Source: Bacteroidota bacterium
Lineage (GTDB): Bacteria > Bacteroidota > JABWAT01
DNA: 64,000 nt
Direction: 5' to 3'
NCBI GenBank assembly: GCA_020161835.1
Contig: JAIUNL010000018.1
Location: 1-64,000, forward strand
This document shows positions 55,057 to 63,542 of this stretch, in pieces. The position numbers were made by a program, and so were the translations under genes. Position 1 is the first letter of the stretch, and the number at the start of each line of letters is the position of its first letter. The notes under the pieces were generated by a model. That model was not told the DNA's origin and did no database searches. It worked only from the letters and a program-made list of their open reading frames with translations.

Positions 55057-56373
55057 TTAAACCGATTCTTTCAATATCCAGTCCAGCGATTCCAGAATGA
55101 GATCGTGAATCTTCCCAAGGTTTTCAATTGAGATACAATAAGGCGGAAGGATATAAACAGTATTGCCAAGCGGTCTGAGAAGTACGCCTTTTTCCAGATA
55201 AAAATCATAAAGTTTTGGTCCGATTGCTGAGAAATATCCTCCGTCCGGATTTTTAATCTCGACTGCAAAAATGGTTCCCTGAATTCTGGCATCTGCAACC
55301 AGAGGATGATTTTGATATTCGTTCAATCTTGACTGGTGTAAGCTTTCGATTGCAGCTATTTTGTCAAGCGTTCTCTCTTCTTCAAACACATCAAGAGATG
55401 CATTTGCTGCTGCGCAGGCAATCGGATTAGCTGTGTAGGAATGTCCGTGGAAAAAAGCTTTTAACCGATCATCACTTAGAAATTGTCCGTAGATTTCTTC
55501 GGTACACATGGTAATGGACATGGGAAGGAATCCGCCAGTAAGTCCTTTAGAGAGACAAACGATATCCGGCATCACGTTTTCATGATTGCAGGCGAACCAT
55601 TTTCCGGTCCGGCCAAATCCTGTCATAATTTCATCAGCGATCAGATGAATCCCATATTTTGAAGTCAGTCTTCTGATTTCGGAAAGTGCACCCGGTGCCC
55701 ACATCAGCATTCCTGAGGCGCCGTGAACCAGCGGTTCCACAATTATCGCCGAAACTGACTCATGATGAAACTCCAGATAAGACATCAGCGAATCGAGACA
55801 GTATTGTTTATGATCTTCACCTGAGGGGCCAGATTCTGCAACCGGGGATGGCATTCTCACCACTTCAAATAAAAGTGAATTAAACGGAGCCGTCCAGACA
55901 GATCTTTCACCAACCGACATTGCACCAAGAGTATCACCATGATAAGCATGTTCAAGCGCAATAATCTGATTTCGTTTTTTATTTCCCTGATTCACCCGGC
56001 TTTGAATCGACATTTTAAGTGCAACTTCAACCGCCGTACTTCCGTCATCAGAAAAAAAGGAACGGGTAAGATGATTTTGCCAGAGTTCAGAAAGCCGTTT
56101 ACTTAATTTGGCAGCAGGTTCGTGAACGAATCCGGCAAAAATTACCTGTTCGAGGGTTTTTGCCTGATTGGCAATGGCTTCTGCAATTTTTGGATGTGCA
56201 TGTCCGTGAAGGGTTACCCACCAGGACGAAATCCCGTCAATTAACCGGGTTCCATCCTCAAGAAAAAGATATTCCTTTTCTCCGCGGATTACCGGAAGTG
56301 GTGCCGGAGCAGTTTTCATCTGTGTAAACGGGTGCCAGATATGATTCCGGCCATCTTCAATCCAGTTGTTCAT
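55057..56373 (-). CDS. bioA: Adenosylmethionine-8-amino-7-oxononanoate aminotransferase BioA
   Basis: 438 aa PLP enzyme that makes 7,8-diaminopelargonate in biotin synthesis, using SAM as amino donor. Key parts: HPFTQMKTAPAPLPVIRGE at the N-terminus, the SSWW motif GISSWWVTLHGHAHP typical of BioA, LIADEIMTGFGRTGKWF with the PLP-ring Asp, and the Schiff-base Lys in CLSKGLTGGFLP. Overlaps bioD by 4 nt. bioB and bioF are not in the window. Confidence 0.96.
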   Translation of the reverse strand: MNNWIEDGRNHIWHPFTQMKTAPAPLPVIRGEKEYLFLEDGTRLIDGISSWWVTLHGHAHPKIAEAIANQAKTLEQVIFAGFVHEPAAKLSKRLSELWQNHLTRSFFSDDGSTAVEVALKMSIQSRVNQGNKKRNQIIALEHAYHGDTLGAMSVGERSVWTAPFNSLLFEVVRMPSPVAESGPSGEDHKQYCLDSLMSYLEFHHESVSAIIVEPLVHGASGMLMWAPGALSEIRRLTSKYGIHLIADEIMTGFGRTGKWFACNHENVMPDIVCLSKGLTGGFLPMSITMCTEEIYGQFLSDDRLKAFFHGHSYTANPIACAAANASLDVFEEERTLDKIAAIESLHQSRLNEYQNHPLVADARIQGTIFAVEIKNPDGGYFSAIGPKLYDFYLEKGVLLRPLGNTVYILPPYCISIENLGKIHDLILESLDWILKESV

Positions 56374-57005
56374 GATTTAAATAAAGTTTGATCAAAGAAA
56401 TTGTTAAAAATATCAAGAAGTATTTGCCTGTCTGGTGACTGATTCATAACCGGAATCCAACCAGAAACAGAAATTCCTGAAAATTGCTCAATGGTCAGCC
56501 GGTTATCTTTGTTTTCTGGCCCATTCAAAATGATGCTGTGGATTGGAATTTGTCTGGACTTCAGACTTTCAACCGTTAAAAGTGTGTGATTAATGGTACC
56601 AAGTTGAGTTGAGGCCACAATTATGACCGGCAATCCTGCTTTTTTAAACCAGTCAATCTGAAGGACTTTTCTGTTCAATGGGACCATAACACCACCAGCA
56701 CCTTCTACAATCCAATTCCTTCCACCAAAATCTGGGAGATGGAAATCATCCAAACTTATGGTGATGTTTTCAAGTTCCGATGAAAAATGTGGAGAAGCCG
56801 GGAATTTTAGTCTGAATCGTTCCGGAAAAATATCGTCAGAATTGCAACCCGAAACCCGGAGCACAAATTCTGAATCTGTTTCTTCTTCAAGTCCAGACTG
56901 AACCGGTTTCCAGTATCTGGCGTCCAAAGCGGCAACCAAAAGTGAGGAAGCAACTGTTTTTCCAATGCCGGTATGAGTTCCGGTAATCATGTAGTGATGT
57001 GTCAT
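56370..57005 (-). CDS. bioD: Dethiobiotin synthetase BioD
   Basis: 211 aa. ATP-dependent ring closure of diaminopelargonate with CO2. P-loop GTHTGIGKTV near residues 8-17, the substrate Lys in YWKPVQSG, and the metal/carbamate region VEGAGGVMVPLN near 107-118. First gene of bioD-bioA-methyltransferase, with a 4-nt overlap into bioA. Slightly short but complete. Divergent from the lipoprotein operon. Confidence 0.95.
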   Translation of the reverse strand: MTHHYMITGTHTGIGKTVASSLLVAALDARYWKPVQSGLEEETDSEFVLRVSGCNSDDIFPERFRLKFPASPHFSSELENITISLDDFHLPDFGGRNWIVEGAGGVMVPLNRKVLQIDWFKKAGLPVIIVASTQLGTINHTLLTVESLKSRQIPIHSIILNGPENKDNRLTIEQFSGISVSGWIPVMNQSPDRQILLDIFNNFFDQTLFKS

Positions 57006-57126
57006 AGATCAAAAATAGGTCGTCAAACTGGGAATTTCACCTTTAAAGGCAACCTTTTAAATACCCCGCCGTAAAAAGACGAAGACATTGCCCACAGGCA
57101 ACAACGAACGATTAATGAGGTTGACC

Positions 57127-57669
57127 ATGAAAAATACAATTTACCTTTTTGCCATTGCTTCTCTGGCGGTTTTTACTGCCTGCGGACCTGCAAAAGAAAC
57201 ACAGATGTCACAACGTGGCGATTCACCAGACTGGGTTAACAAGGGAGCCGGAGCCTTTGATGATGAAAACATGCTTTATGGTGTAGGTTCATCTTCAGTT
57301 TCTGACCGTTCTGCATCAAGAATGCAATCTGGTGACCGGGCGAAAGCAGAAATCGCCTCTCAACTTGCTGTTAAAATCAAATCACTTTCAAAAAATTACA
57401 CAACTTCTACTTCTGGAAAAAAGGGAACGACAACCGATGTTTACGCCAATGTTACTGAAAACATCGTAAACAGAAGCCTGGTTGGCGTGAGTGTGGTTGA
57501 TTACTATTACGATCCGGACGCACGGGTTATGTATGCTCTTGCAAAAGTTGATCTTGAAAACATCCGGGAAGCCATTGATCAACAAAATGATCTTGACCCC
57601 GATATGAAAGCTGACATGAAGAGCAAAATGCAGGACATGTTCAAAGAATTAGAATCAAAAACCAAGTAA
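57127..57669 (+). CDS. LPP20-family lipoprotein
   Basis: 180 aa. GAGG lies 6 nt before the chosen ATG. The signal peptide ends in lipobox FTAC (Cys19). The LPP20 domain follows: SPDWVNKGAGAFDDENMLYG, then an alpha helix of alternating charge (GDRAKAEIASQLAVKIKSL) and a strand with YDPDARVMYALAKVDLENI. Periplasmic-side outer-membrane lipoprotein; function unknown. First gene of a three-lipoprotein operon with an LpoB-type gene next. A small TTGCC-CACA-GGCAA palindrome lies just upstream (57088-57101). Confidence 0.88.
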   Translation: MKNTIYLFAIASLAVFTACGPAKETQMSQRGDSPDWVNKGAGAFDDENMLYGVGSSSVSDRSASRMQSGDRAKAEIASQLAVKIKSLSKNYTTSTSGKKGTTTDVYANVTENIVNRSLVGVSVVDYYYDPDARVMYALAKVDLENIREAIDQQNDLDPDMKADMKSKMQDMFKELESKTK

Positions 57670-57687
57670 AATATCCTGGAGGAGACT

Positions 57688-58308
57688 ATGAAAAATTCAG
57701 GCCTGCTTTTAACAGCCCTGACCGTGAGTGCCCTGGCAATTGCCGGATGCTCATCAACAGAACCGGCAAAGCGTACCGTAAGCCGTATTGAAACTGATAA
57801 ACAAATTGACCTCAGCGGAAAGTGGAACGATACCGATTCAAAATTGGTCGCTGAAGAAATTATTACTGATGCCTTAAACTCACCCTGGCTTGAAAGTTCT
57901 GATTATACAACTGAAAAGAAACCTGTTGTGACAGTCGGAACGATTACAAATAAAACGGCAGAACATATTGATGTAAGTATATTCATCAAAGATATTCAGC
58001 GTTCTGTTATCAATTCCCAAAAGGCAAAATTCGTTGCTGCCAAACCTCAAAAGGAAGAACTCAGAGACGAACGCCGTGAACAGCAGAAATATTCACGTGA
58101 AGAAACAGTAAAGCAAATGGCTGCTGAAACAGGTGCTGATATCATGCTACAGGGACAGATTTCATCCATCATTGACCGGTATGAAAATCAGAGAGTCATT
58201 TTCTATCAGGTTGATCTTGAAGCCGTTGATATTGAATCGGGTGAGATTATCTGGCAGGGACAAAAGAAAATTAAAAAATTCATTGATCAGGATAACTGGC
58301 AATTATGA
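57688..58308 (+). CDS. LpoB-type penicillin-binding protein activator lipoprotein
   Basis: 206 aa. Lipobox IAGC (Cys21), then the LpoB-like domain: ISLTDKQIDLSGKWNDTD-type start (visible as DLSGKWNDTDSKLVAEEII), VVTVGTITNKTAEHIDVSIF and ADIMLQGQISSIID near residues 149-162. In E. coli LpoB activates PBP1b from the outer membrane; homologues in FCB and spirochaetes often pair with LPP20 genes, as here. Good Shine-Dalgarno GGAGGAG. Its stop overlaps the next start by 4 nt. Confidence 0.85.
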   Translation: MKNSGLLLTALTVSALAIAGCSSTEPAKRTVSRIETDKQIDLSGKWNDTDSKLVAEEIITDALNSPWLESSDYTTEKKPVVTVGTITNKTAEHIDVSIFIKDIQRSVINSQKAKFVAAKPQKEELRDERREQQKYSREETVKQMAAETGADIMLQGQISSIIDRYENQRVIFYQVDLEAVDIESGEIIWQGQKKIKKFIDQDNWQL

Positions 58309-59297
58309 AAACATCAATTTATCTAACCCTTGTTGTTTTTTCTGGTCTGGCACTTGCCGGATGCGGTTCATCAAAAGAAGTTGCAGGTCCGCCAGAATGG
58401 CTGAACAAACCAATGGCAGGTCTGGATGAAGGTGCTTATGCAGCAACTGTCGGCACCGGGGCTTCGGTTGAAAAAGCAAAAGAAAGGGCAGTTCGTGAAC
58501 TGGGATATTACTTCCAGACGAACATCAAAACCCGTTCTACTCAAAGTACAATGTACAAGGAAACTTCAGACGGAGATAAATCAACCTCTGAACGTACCGA
58601 CCGGATGGCGGAAGATATCTTCATCACCTCAGCCAACCAGCTCAGTTATGTTACGGTTGAAGAAACCTATCTGAATGACGGAACCTGGTATGCGAGAGCA
58701 ATTCTCGATAAACCTGCATTCGGAATGTATCTGACTCAAATCATCAGCCGGGAAATGGAATCCTACACGTCCCAGTTTGAAGAAGCTCAGGATAAACCCA
58801 TTTCGCTTTTAAAATTTTCAGCAGGTGCAGACCGGAAAGCAGCAAGAATCAAACAACTTGATAATTACCTTTCCGTTTTGAATCAATCCACCGGAATTTC
58901 TGAACTGACTGAAGTTGAAAAAGAGCTAAATACCTTCCGTCAAAATGTAGCTTTCATGGTTGAAATTCAGTTTAAAGATTCAACTAAAGCAAAAAAGCAA
59001 AATATGACAACCAGCGCTCTACGTGATGAGTTAAAACGGTCAGCTCCCGAACTTCGGTTTGGCGAAAATGGAACACCCCAGTTTTATTTATCCTGCCAGG
59101 TTAAAACCCTTGCTGAGACTTGGGTAAGACCTGATAATTTTGCTCAACTCAGTTTTGATTACTACATTCTTGACGGTGAGAAAAAACCGCTTGAAAAACT
59201 TTCGGGAACTGCAAAAGGGGCTGGTACGACAGAAGAAGAAGCTTTTCGCCAGGCAGGTATTAACATCGCCAGACAGATTGTTTCGAAGTGGAAATAG
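58305..59297 (+). CDS. LPP20-domain lipoprotein, long form
   Basis: 330 aa. Lipobox LAGC (Cys20); PPEWLNKPMAGLDEGAYAATVGTGAS is the LPP20 start, and a charged helix (VEKAKERAVRELGYYFQ) follows. The C-terminal half has helical and then beta-rich parts (FDYYILDGEKKPLEKLSG, EEEAFRQAGINIARQIVSKW) resembling another lipoprotein-like domain. Translationally coupled to the LpoB-type gene (ATGA). The three probably form one complex at the outer membrane; this is inference from the operon. Confidence 0.82.
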   Translation: MKTSIYLTLVVFSGLALAGCGSSKEVAGPPEWLNKPMAGLDEGAYAATVGTGASVEKAKERAVRELGYYFQTNIKTRSTQSTMYKETSDGDKSTSERTDRMAEDIFITSANQLSYVTVEETYLNDGTWYARAILDKPAFGMYLTQIISREMESYTSQFEEAQDKPISLLKFSAGADRKAARIKQLDNYLSVLNQSTGISELTEVEKELNTFRQNVAFMVEIQFKDSTKAKKQNMTTSALRDELKRSAPELRFGENGTPQFYLSCQVKTLAETWVRPDNFAQLSFDYYILDGEKKPLEKLSGTAKGAGTTEEEAFRQAGINIARQIVSKWK

Positions 59298-59303
59298 GAA
59301 ATC

Positions 59304-59327
59304 AGTTATAAGTGACAAGTGGTAAGT
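59304..59327 (+). repeat. Copy of the AGTTATAAGTGACAAGTGG 3'-end repeat
   Basis: Seven nt after the stop of the LPP20 long-form gene. It contains AGTTATAAGTGACAAGTGG then TAAGT, the cleanest copy in the window, and lies just before the terminator. Same direction relative to its gene as the other copies. Confidence 0.65.
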
Positions 59328-59334
59328 CGCAAAT

Positions 59335-59366
59335 AAAAAAAGCCGGGAATATCCGGCTTTTTTTTA
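59335..59366. terminator. Bidirectional terminator after the lipoprotein operon
   Basis: Stem AAAGCCGG / CCGGCTTT with GAATAT loop, long A-run before and T-run after, between convergent genes. It overlaps the last bases of the RelA/SpoT-like gene's stop region. Confidence 0.92.
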
Positions 59367-60437
59367 TTCTGTGATGACAACCCGAACCGAGTCAAATTCA
59401 AATGACATTTCCTTATTCAGGAAAATCATCTGGAGCAGGCTTCGGTAAAATCCGTATAGCGGAATTGAGCGTGAAAGTTCCTGCCTGAATTGATCCCGGT
59501 TGAGTTTGAAAGATTTATGTGACGGCTCAGACATGTGGTCAAGTTCCATATAATAATTGACCAGTGGCTGAAACTGAATTTCAAACATGTGATCCTGCCA
59601 CCTGACAACACTTTTTATTGCCTGCCAACCCGTTTTTTTCTTTTGCTCGGGCGGACAAAATAAATAATCCTTCGTCTCCAAAAATTCTACCGGACTTACC
59701 TTATTCATAAAATTTCGGCTTCTAGCCAACCAGGAAAGCTGGGTAAGTCCGTCTTGTTCAAGCGTGTTGTGTACTGACCGGCAAAATTCATCAGTTTCAC
59801 AAACAATTTTAACCCCGAAAACATCTTTTACATATTTACTGTATTGCTGAAGCTGTTTATCCCGTCTCAAAAGCTGATCAATCTGGAAAATTTCATCAGT
59901 CACTTTATTCCAGATTTCTTCTTCAGCCTTAACCCGGCTGGTAATCCGGTTGATACCCTGAGTTCCCCTGATGGTTGGCAGATATTCAACGAAATTTGCT
60001 GAAAGTACCAGAGATTTCCATTGGGAATCGTGGTTATACCTGAAATTATTCAGCATGTGATTCCCGAGATCCAGATCGGTTTCAGAAAACAGCATTTCCC
60101 GGGTCAATCTTTCCCTGATCAGAAACGGACGTGTGCTGTCTGGCAAAACGCCGATTACATTGCTGTGAAGTTCGAATTTATTTTTAAAAAAACAGGAAGA
60201 AAGCAGATGAGCCAATTGATGAAGATTATTTTCACCCTTTAAAATCTGGTTTTTAAATGCCAATCTGACCGAATCCAGATAGGAACGTGAAAATTCAAAG
60301 GTGAGTTTTCTGCCAGGGTTCGCTTCAAGTTCATTTTTTCGTTCAGTCAGCATGGACATGAACTGATGAAGAACAGGTTCATCAATAACCATAAATAACG
60401 GCGAATCAGAAAAGGATCGGAGGGCTTTGTCTTCCAT
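59364..60437 (-). CDS. Divergent RelA/SpoT-domain protein (candidate nucleotide pyrophosphokinase)
   Basis: 357 aa, no close family recognised. Residues about 165-312 follow the order of the RelA/SpoT synthetase fold: SRVKAEEEIWNKV (like the R-x-K nucleotide site), DVFGVKIVC with Asp205 at the metal position, ETKDYLFCPPEQKKKTGWQA (like KDYI-x-x-PK...GYxS), FEIQFQP with Glu287 (like EIQIRT), and YMELDHMSEPSHKSFK (like AE...AAHxxYK). Changes: the stacking Tyr is Trp271 and the usual His is Lys. No HD hydrolase, TGS or ACT domain. The N-terminal 150 residues are unknown. Single gene; AT-rich promoter region with direct repeats upstream. It might make an alarmone or be a catalytically changed relative. 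Confidence 0.62.
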   Translation of the reverse strand: MEDKALRSFSDSPLFMVIDEPVLHQFMSMLTERKNELEANPGRKLTFEFSRSYLDSVRLAFKNQILKGENNLHQLAHLLSSCFFKNKFELHSNVIGVLPDSTRPFLIRERLTREMLFSETDLDLGNHMLNNFRYNHDSQWKSLVLSANFVEYLPTIRGTQGINRITSRVKAEEEIWNKVTDEIFQIDQLLRRDKQLQQYSKYVKDVFGVKIVCETDEFCRSVHNTLEQDGLTQLSWLARSRNFMNKVSPVEFLETKDYLFCPPEQKKKTGWQAIKSVVRWQDHMFEIQFQPLVNYYMELDHMSEPSHKSFKLNRDQFRQELSRSIPLYGFYRSLLQMIFLNKEMSFEFDSVRVVITE

Positions 60438-60482
60438 AACTATCTTTATATTCTTTATTTATTAAAGATAATAACGATTTTG

Positions 60483-60524
60483 TATTTAGTTAAATAAATT
60501 ACATGGAAATATTCTATTTAGTTA
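60483..60524. promoter_or_regulatory. Direct repeats upstream of the RelA/SpoT-like gene
   Basis: Two identical TATTTAGTTA decamers start 32 bp apart, about three helical turns, in a very AT-rich stretch upstream of the RelA/SpoT-like gene (about 46 nt from its start). The spacing would place two bound proteins on one face of DNA. No standard promoter is clear. Chance in AT-rich DNA is possible. Confidence 0.35.
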
Positions 60525-60533
60525 TTTAATATA

Positions 60534-61898
60534 TTATTTCAAGCCCAACCGTTCAAGCCTTGACCGCAGATGACGTTCTGAGATACCCAGCAGTCGTGCG
60601 GCTGCGGATTGATTCCCGGTTGTTTGGCGAAGAGCCTCCTGAATCATCGTCGTTTCAAATTTGGCAAGTTTTTCTTCGTATCCGGCTGAAAGATCTTCAG
60701 GATCATTTTCAGTTTTTTCTTTTGAACTCAGGTTTGCAGGAAAATCAGCGGTTGTAATCTGATCGCCACGGCATAAAATCACAGCTCTTTCAAGCAGATT
60801 CTGCAATTCACGTACATTTCCCGGAAAATCATATTTCATGAGTTTGTCGAAAGCTTCCCGTGAAAGTGCGGTGACTTTTTTCCCGTTTTCTTCAGAAAAT
60901 TTCCGGATAAAATGATCCGCCAGAACCGGAATATCAGTCCGGCGTTTTCTCAACGGCGGAATTTCAATCATGACCACATTGAGCCGGTAAAACAAATCCT
61001 CCCGGAAAGCACCGGTTTTTATCATTTCTTCCAGATTTCGGTGAGTCGCCGCCACAATTCTCACATCAGCCTGGCGCTGCTGATTGCCGCCAATCCGTTC
61101 GTAGGTGCCAAACTGGATAGCACGAAGCAGTTTCACCTGAACAGCCATGGGCATATCACCGATTTCATCAATAAAAAGGGTTCCGCCATCTGCCTGCTCA
61201 AAACGACCCATCCGTTGCTGAATGGCGCCGGTAAAACTTCCTTTTTCGTGTCCGAATAATTCACTTTCCAGCGTGCCTTCGTTAAAGGCGGCCACATTCA
61301 TTATGATCAGGGGTTTGTTTTTTCTCGGACTTGCAACGTGGATTGCTTTTGCAACCAATTCTTTTCCTGTTCCGCTTTCACCACGGATCAGAACCGTTGC
61401 TTTACTGTTCGCAACCCGGGCTGCCAGGTTTAGAACGGCTTCCATCTCGGGACTTTGAGAAACGACAGCAGAAATCTGAAACCGGCGGGTTAAGGTTTCT
61501 TTCAGGATTTTATTTTCGGCTGTCAGCCGGTGTTTCTCCTGAATCCGGTTGATTGCACTTTCAAGAATATCAAGATCAATCGGCTTGGTGAGGAAATCCC
61601 ATGCACCCAACTTCATCATTTCAACCGCTTCTTCAAGACGGCCAAAAGCCGTCATCACGACAACGTCAGTTTCCGGCCATGCAACTTTTGTCTGCCTGAG
61701 CAAATCAAGACCCGTTCCGCCCGGCATTTTAAAATCGGTCAAAACCAAATCGACAACTTCATTTTTTAGAATTTCCAGGGCTGGTGTCATCCCGGTGGCA
61801 GTAAAAACTGTAATACCCCGGCGTTTCAGAAATCCTGAAAGAGAAATCCGTTGGGCTTCTTCATCGTCTACTATCAAAACTGAAAATTGATCGGTCAT
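60534..61898 (-). CDS. Sigma-54-dependent NtrC-family response regulator
   Basis: 454 aa. Receiver domain with Asp in VDLVLTDFKMPGG (near residue 56); AAA+ domain with Walker A GESGTGKELVAK near 170, the sigma-54 contact loop GSFTGA near 215, and GGTLFIDEIGDMP Walker B; C-terminal Fis-type HTH NQSAAARLLGISERHLRSRLE. When phosphorylated it would drive open complex formation by sigma-54 polymerase. It follows its histidine kinase by 27 nt. The target promoters are not visible in this window. Confidence 0.96.
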   Translation of the reverse strand: MTDQFSVLIVDDEEAQRISLSGFLKRRGITVFTATGMTPALEILKNEVVDLVLTDFKMPGGTGLDLLRQTKVAWPETDVVVMTAFGRLEEAVEMMKLGAWDFLTKPIDLDILESAINRIQEKHRLTAENKILKETLTRRFQISAVVSQSPEMEAVLNLAARVANSKATVLIRGESGTGKELVAKAIHVASPRKNKPLIIMNVAAFNEGTLESELFGHEKGSFTGAIQQRMGRFEQADGGTLFIDEIGDMPMAVQVKLLRAIQFGTYERIGGNQQRQADVRIVAATHRNLEEMIKTGAFREDLFYRLNVVMIEIPPLRKRRTDIPVLADHFIRKFSEENGKKVTALSREAFDKLMKYDFPGNVRELQNLLERAVILCRGDQITTADFPANLSSKEKTENDPEDLSAGYEEKLAKFETTMIQEALRQTTGNQSAAARLLGISERHLRSRLERLGLK

Positions 61899-61925
61899 AA
61901 ATTCTTTGGTTTAATTGAAAATCAC

Positions 61926-63488
61926 CTATTCAACCGGAAATTCCAGAATGAACCGGGTACCTGATGGTTTTCGATCTTCGATCCGGATGGAGCCGCCATT
62001 TACTGCAACCATTTGTCTGACCATGGCGAGTCCGATTCCCGTTCCATCAGATTTGGTTGTAAAATACAGATCAAAAACCCGTGATTTGATGTCATCCGGG
62101 ATGCCGCTTCCATTGTCTTCAACTAAAATTCTGAAGACAGATGAAGTTGATTTCAGTTCAACACTTACCAACCCTTTTTCGGATACAGAGTCAACTGCAT
62201 TCTTGACCAGATTTCTTAAAATCTCGGTTAGCTGAATCTGGTCAGCTAGAAGTTCGTGCTTTTCTGAAATTGAGATAATGACTTTACAGGACTTTGAAAT
62301 GCCGATTGCATTGAATTCCGGTTCAAGTTCCCTCGCCCATTTTTCAATCTGAATCATTCGTTTTACCGGTGCTGCCGGACGTGCAAATTGCAGAAAACTG
62401 GTAATTTTCTCATTCATCCGAAGCGTTTCCTGTCTGACAATTTTCAGGAGATGGTGAAACTCTTCTTCGTTTTGTGTTGAGGTAAAATCCTTATCAATTT
62501 GCTGCACAAGGGTTCCGATTGCATTCAGCGGGTTTCTCAATTCGTGTGCCACACCTGCTGCCAGTTCAGCCTGATTCTTTGCTTTATCCTCAAGAACCTG
62601 ATGCTGTTCAAGCTTTCTTACCAGTTCTTCCTTTTTCCCCATCAGATAAATAATCAGAAGAAATGAAAAAGCAAGTCCTGACCATAAAAGTAAAGCCACA
62701 GTAAGGCGCCGTGTCATCCGGGTTGAAAATGTATCCCAGGAAGCCACCGAAATTCCTATTCTGAAAATACCCAGAGCTGTTCCATCCAAAAAAACTGCTT
62801 TTTTGACTTCAATAAGCGTATCCGGATCAGAAAGTGCAGTTATAAATAAACTATCAGGATGATGAAAAATGGTGTGGATCTCAGTTTCAGAAAGTAAGTC
62901 ACCCTCAAAATCAGTTGCAGAAACCAGAATATCAGTAGAATCCTGAAGAAGCGCATAACGGACTTCATCGTGTTTCATGAGCTCTGCAAGGTAAAAACCA
63001 AGTCCGTTTTCTTTTCTGAATCTAACCAGATGATCTGCACGAACGCCGGCAACCATTCCTTTGCTGTTTCCGGTTGCCCATCCCTGAAAAAACCACGATT
63101 TGCCGGTAACCGGATTGGTTTCAAGCTTCTGAAGGTAAATTTCACCTGGTTCAAGAGAATCGGGAACGGAAATTGAAAACAACGTATCGGCAGAATTTGC
63201 TTTACTGTAAAGAGCCGGATTTAAGATTGCATATCTGGTTACCTCAAGATGTTCTTTGAGGCGGTTAACCATGGCACGGTCAGCATTCAGGGCAACAGTT
63301 GAGCCGGTAATAACCTGACCGGTAAGCAACCGGGCATGTTCCTCTTTCATCCGGTGAAGATCTGCCTTGCTTTGATTGTATTCCAAAAGTGCATTGATTA
63401 CTGCAGCAAGGGTAAGAATTAAAAACAGAATACCCAGATTGAGGGGTTTGATCAGATTCATTAGGGTTGAAAATCGGTTGGTAATCAT
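61926..63488 (-). CDS. Membrane sensor histidine kinase partner of the NtrC-type regulator
   Basis: 520 aa. Helix 1 (LNLGILFLILTLAAVINALL), a periplasmic sensor region of about 230 residues, helix 2 (RLTVALLLWSGLAFSFLLIIYLM), then HisKA with AAGVAHELRNPLNA (phospho-His near residue 326) and HATPase (EILRNLVKNAVDS, DNGSGIP, GTGIGLAMVRQM). Layout is that of AtoS/ZraS-type kinases that pair with sigma-54 activators. The signal is unknown. Upstream gene of the pair. The spacer before it carries a palindromic repeat. Confidence 0.94.
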   Translation of the reverse strand: MITNRFSTLMNLIKPLNLGILFLILTLAAVINALLEYNQSKADLHRMKEEHARLLTGQVITGSTVALNADRAMVNRLKEHLEVTRYAILNPALYSKANSADTLFSISVPDSLEPGEIYLQKLETNPVTGKSWFFQGWATGNSKGMVAGVRADHLVRFRKENGLGFYLAELMKHDEVRYALLQDSTDILVSATDFEGDLLSETEIHTIFHHPDSLFITALSDPDTLIEVKKAVFLDGTALGIFRIGISVASWDTFSTRMTRRLTVALLLWSGLAFSFLLIIYLMGKKEELVRKLEQHQVLEDKAKNQAELAAGVAHELRNPLNAIGTLVQQIDKDFTSTQNEEEFHHLLKIVRQETLRMNEKITSFLQFARPAAPVKRMIQIEKWARELEPEFNAIGISKSCKVIISISEKHELLADQIQLTEILRNLVKNAVDSVSEKGLVSVELKSTSSVFRILVEDNGSGIPDDIKSRVFDLYFTTKSDGTGIGLAMVRQMVAVNGGSIRIEDRKPSGTRFILEFPVE

Positions 63489-63542
63489 TCTGGAAGTTCT
63501 GGTTTTTATTTCTTCAAAAGTAAGAAAAATAAATCAGATTAA

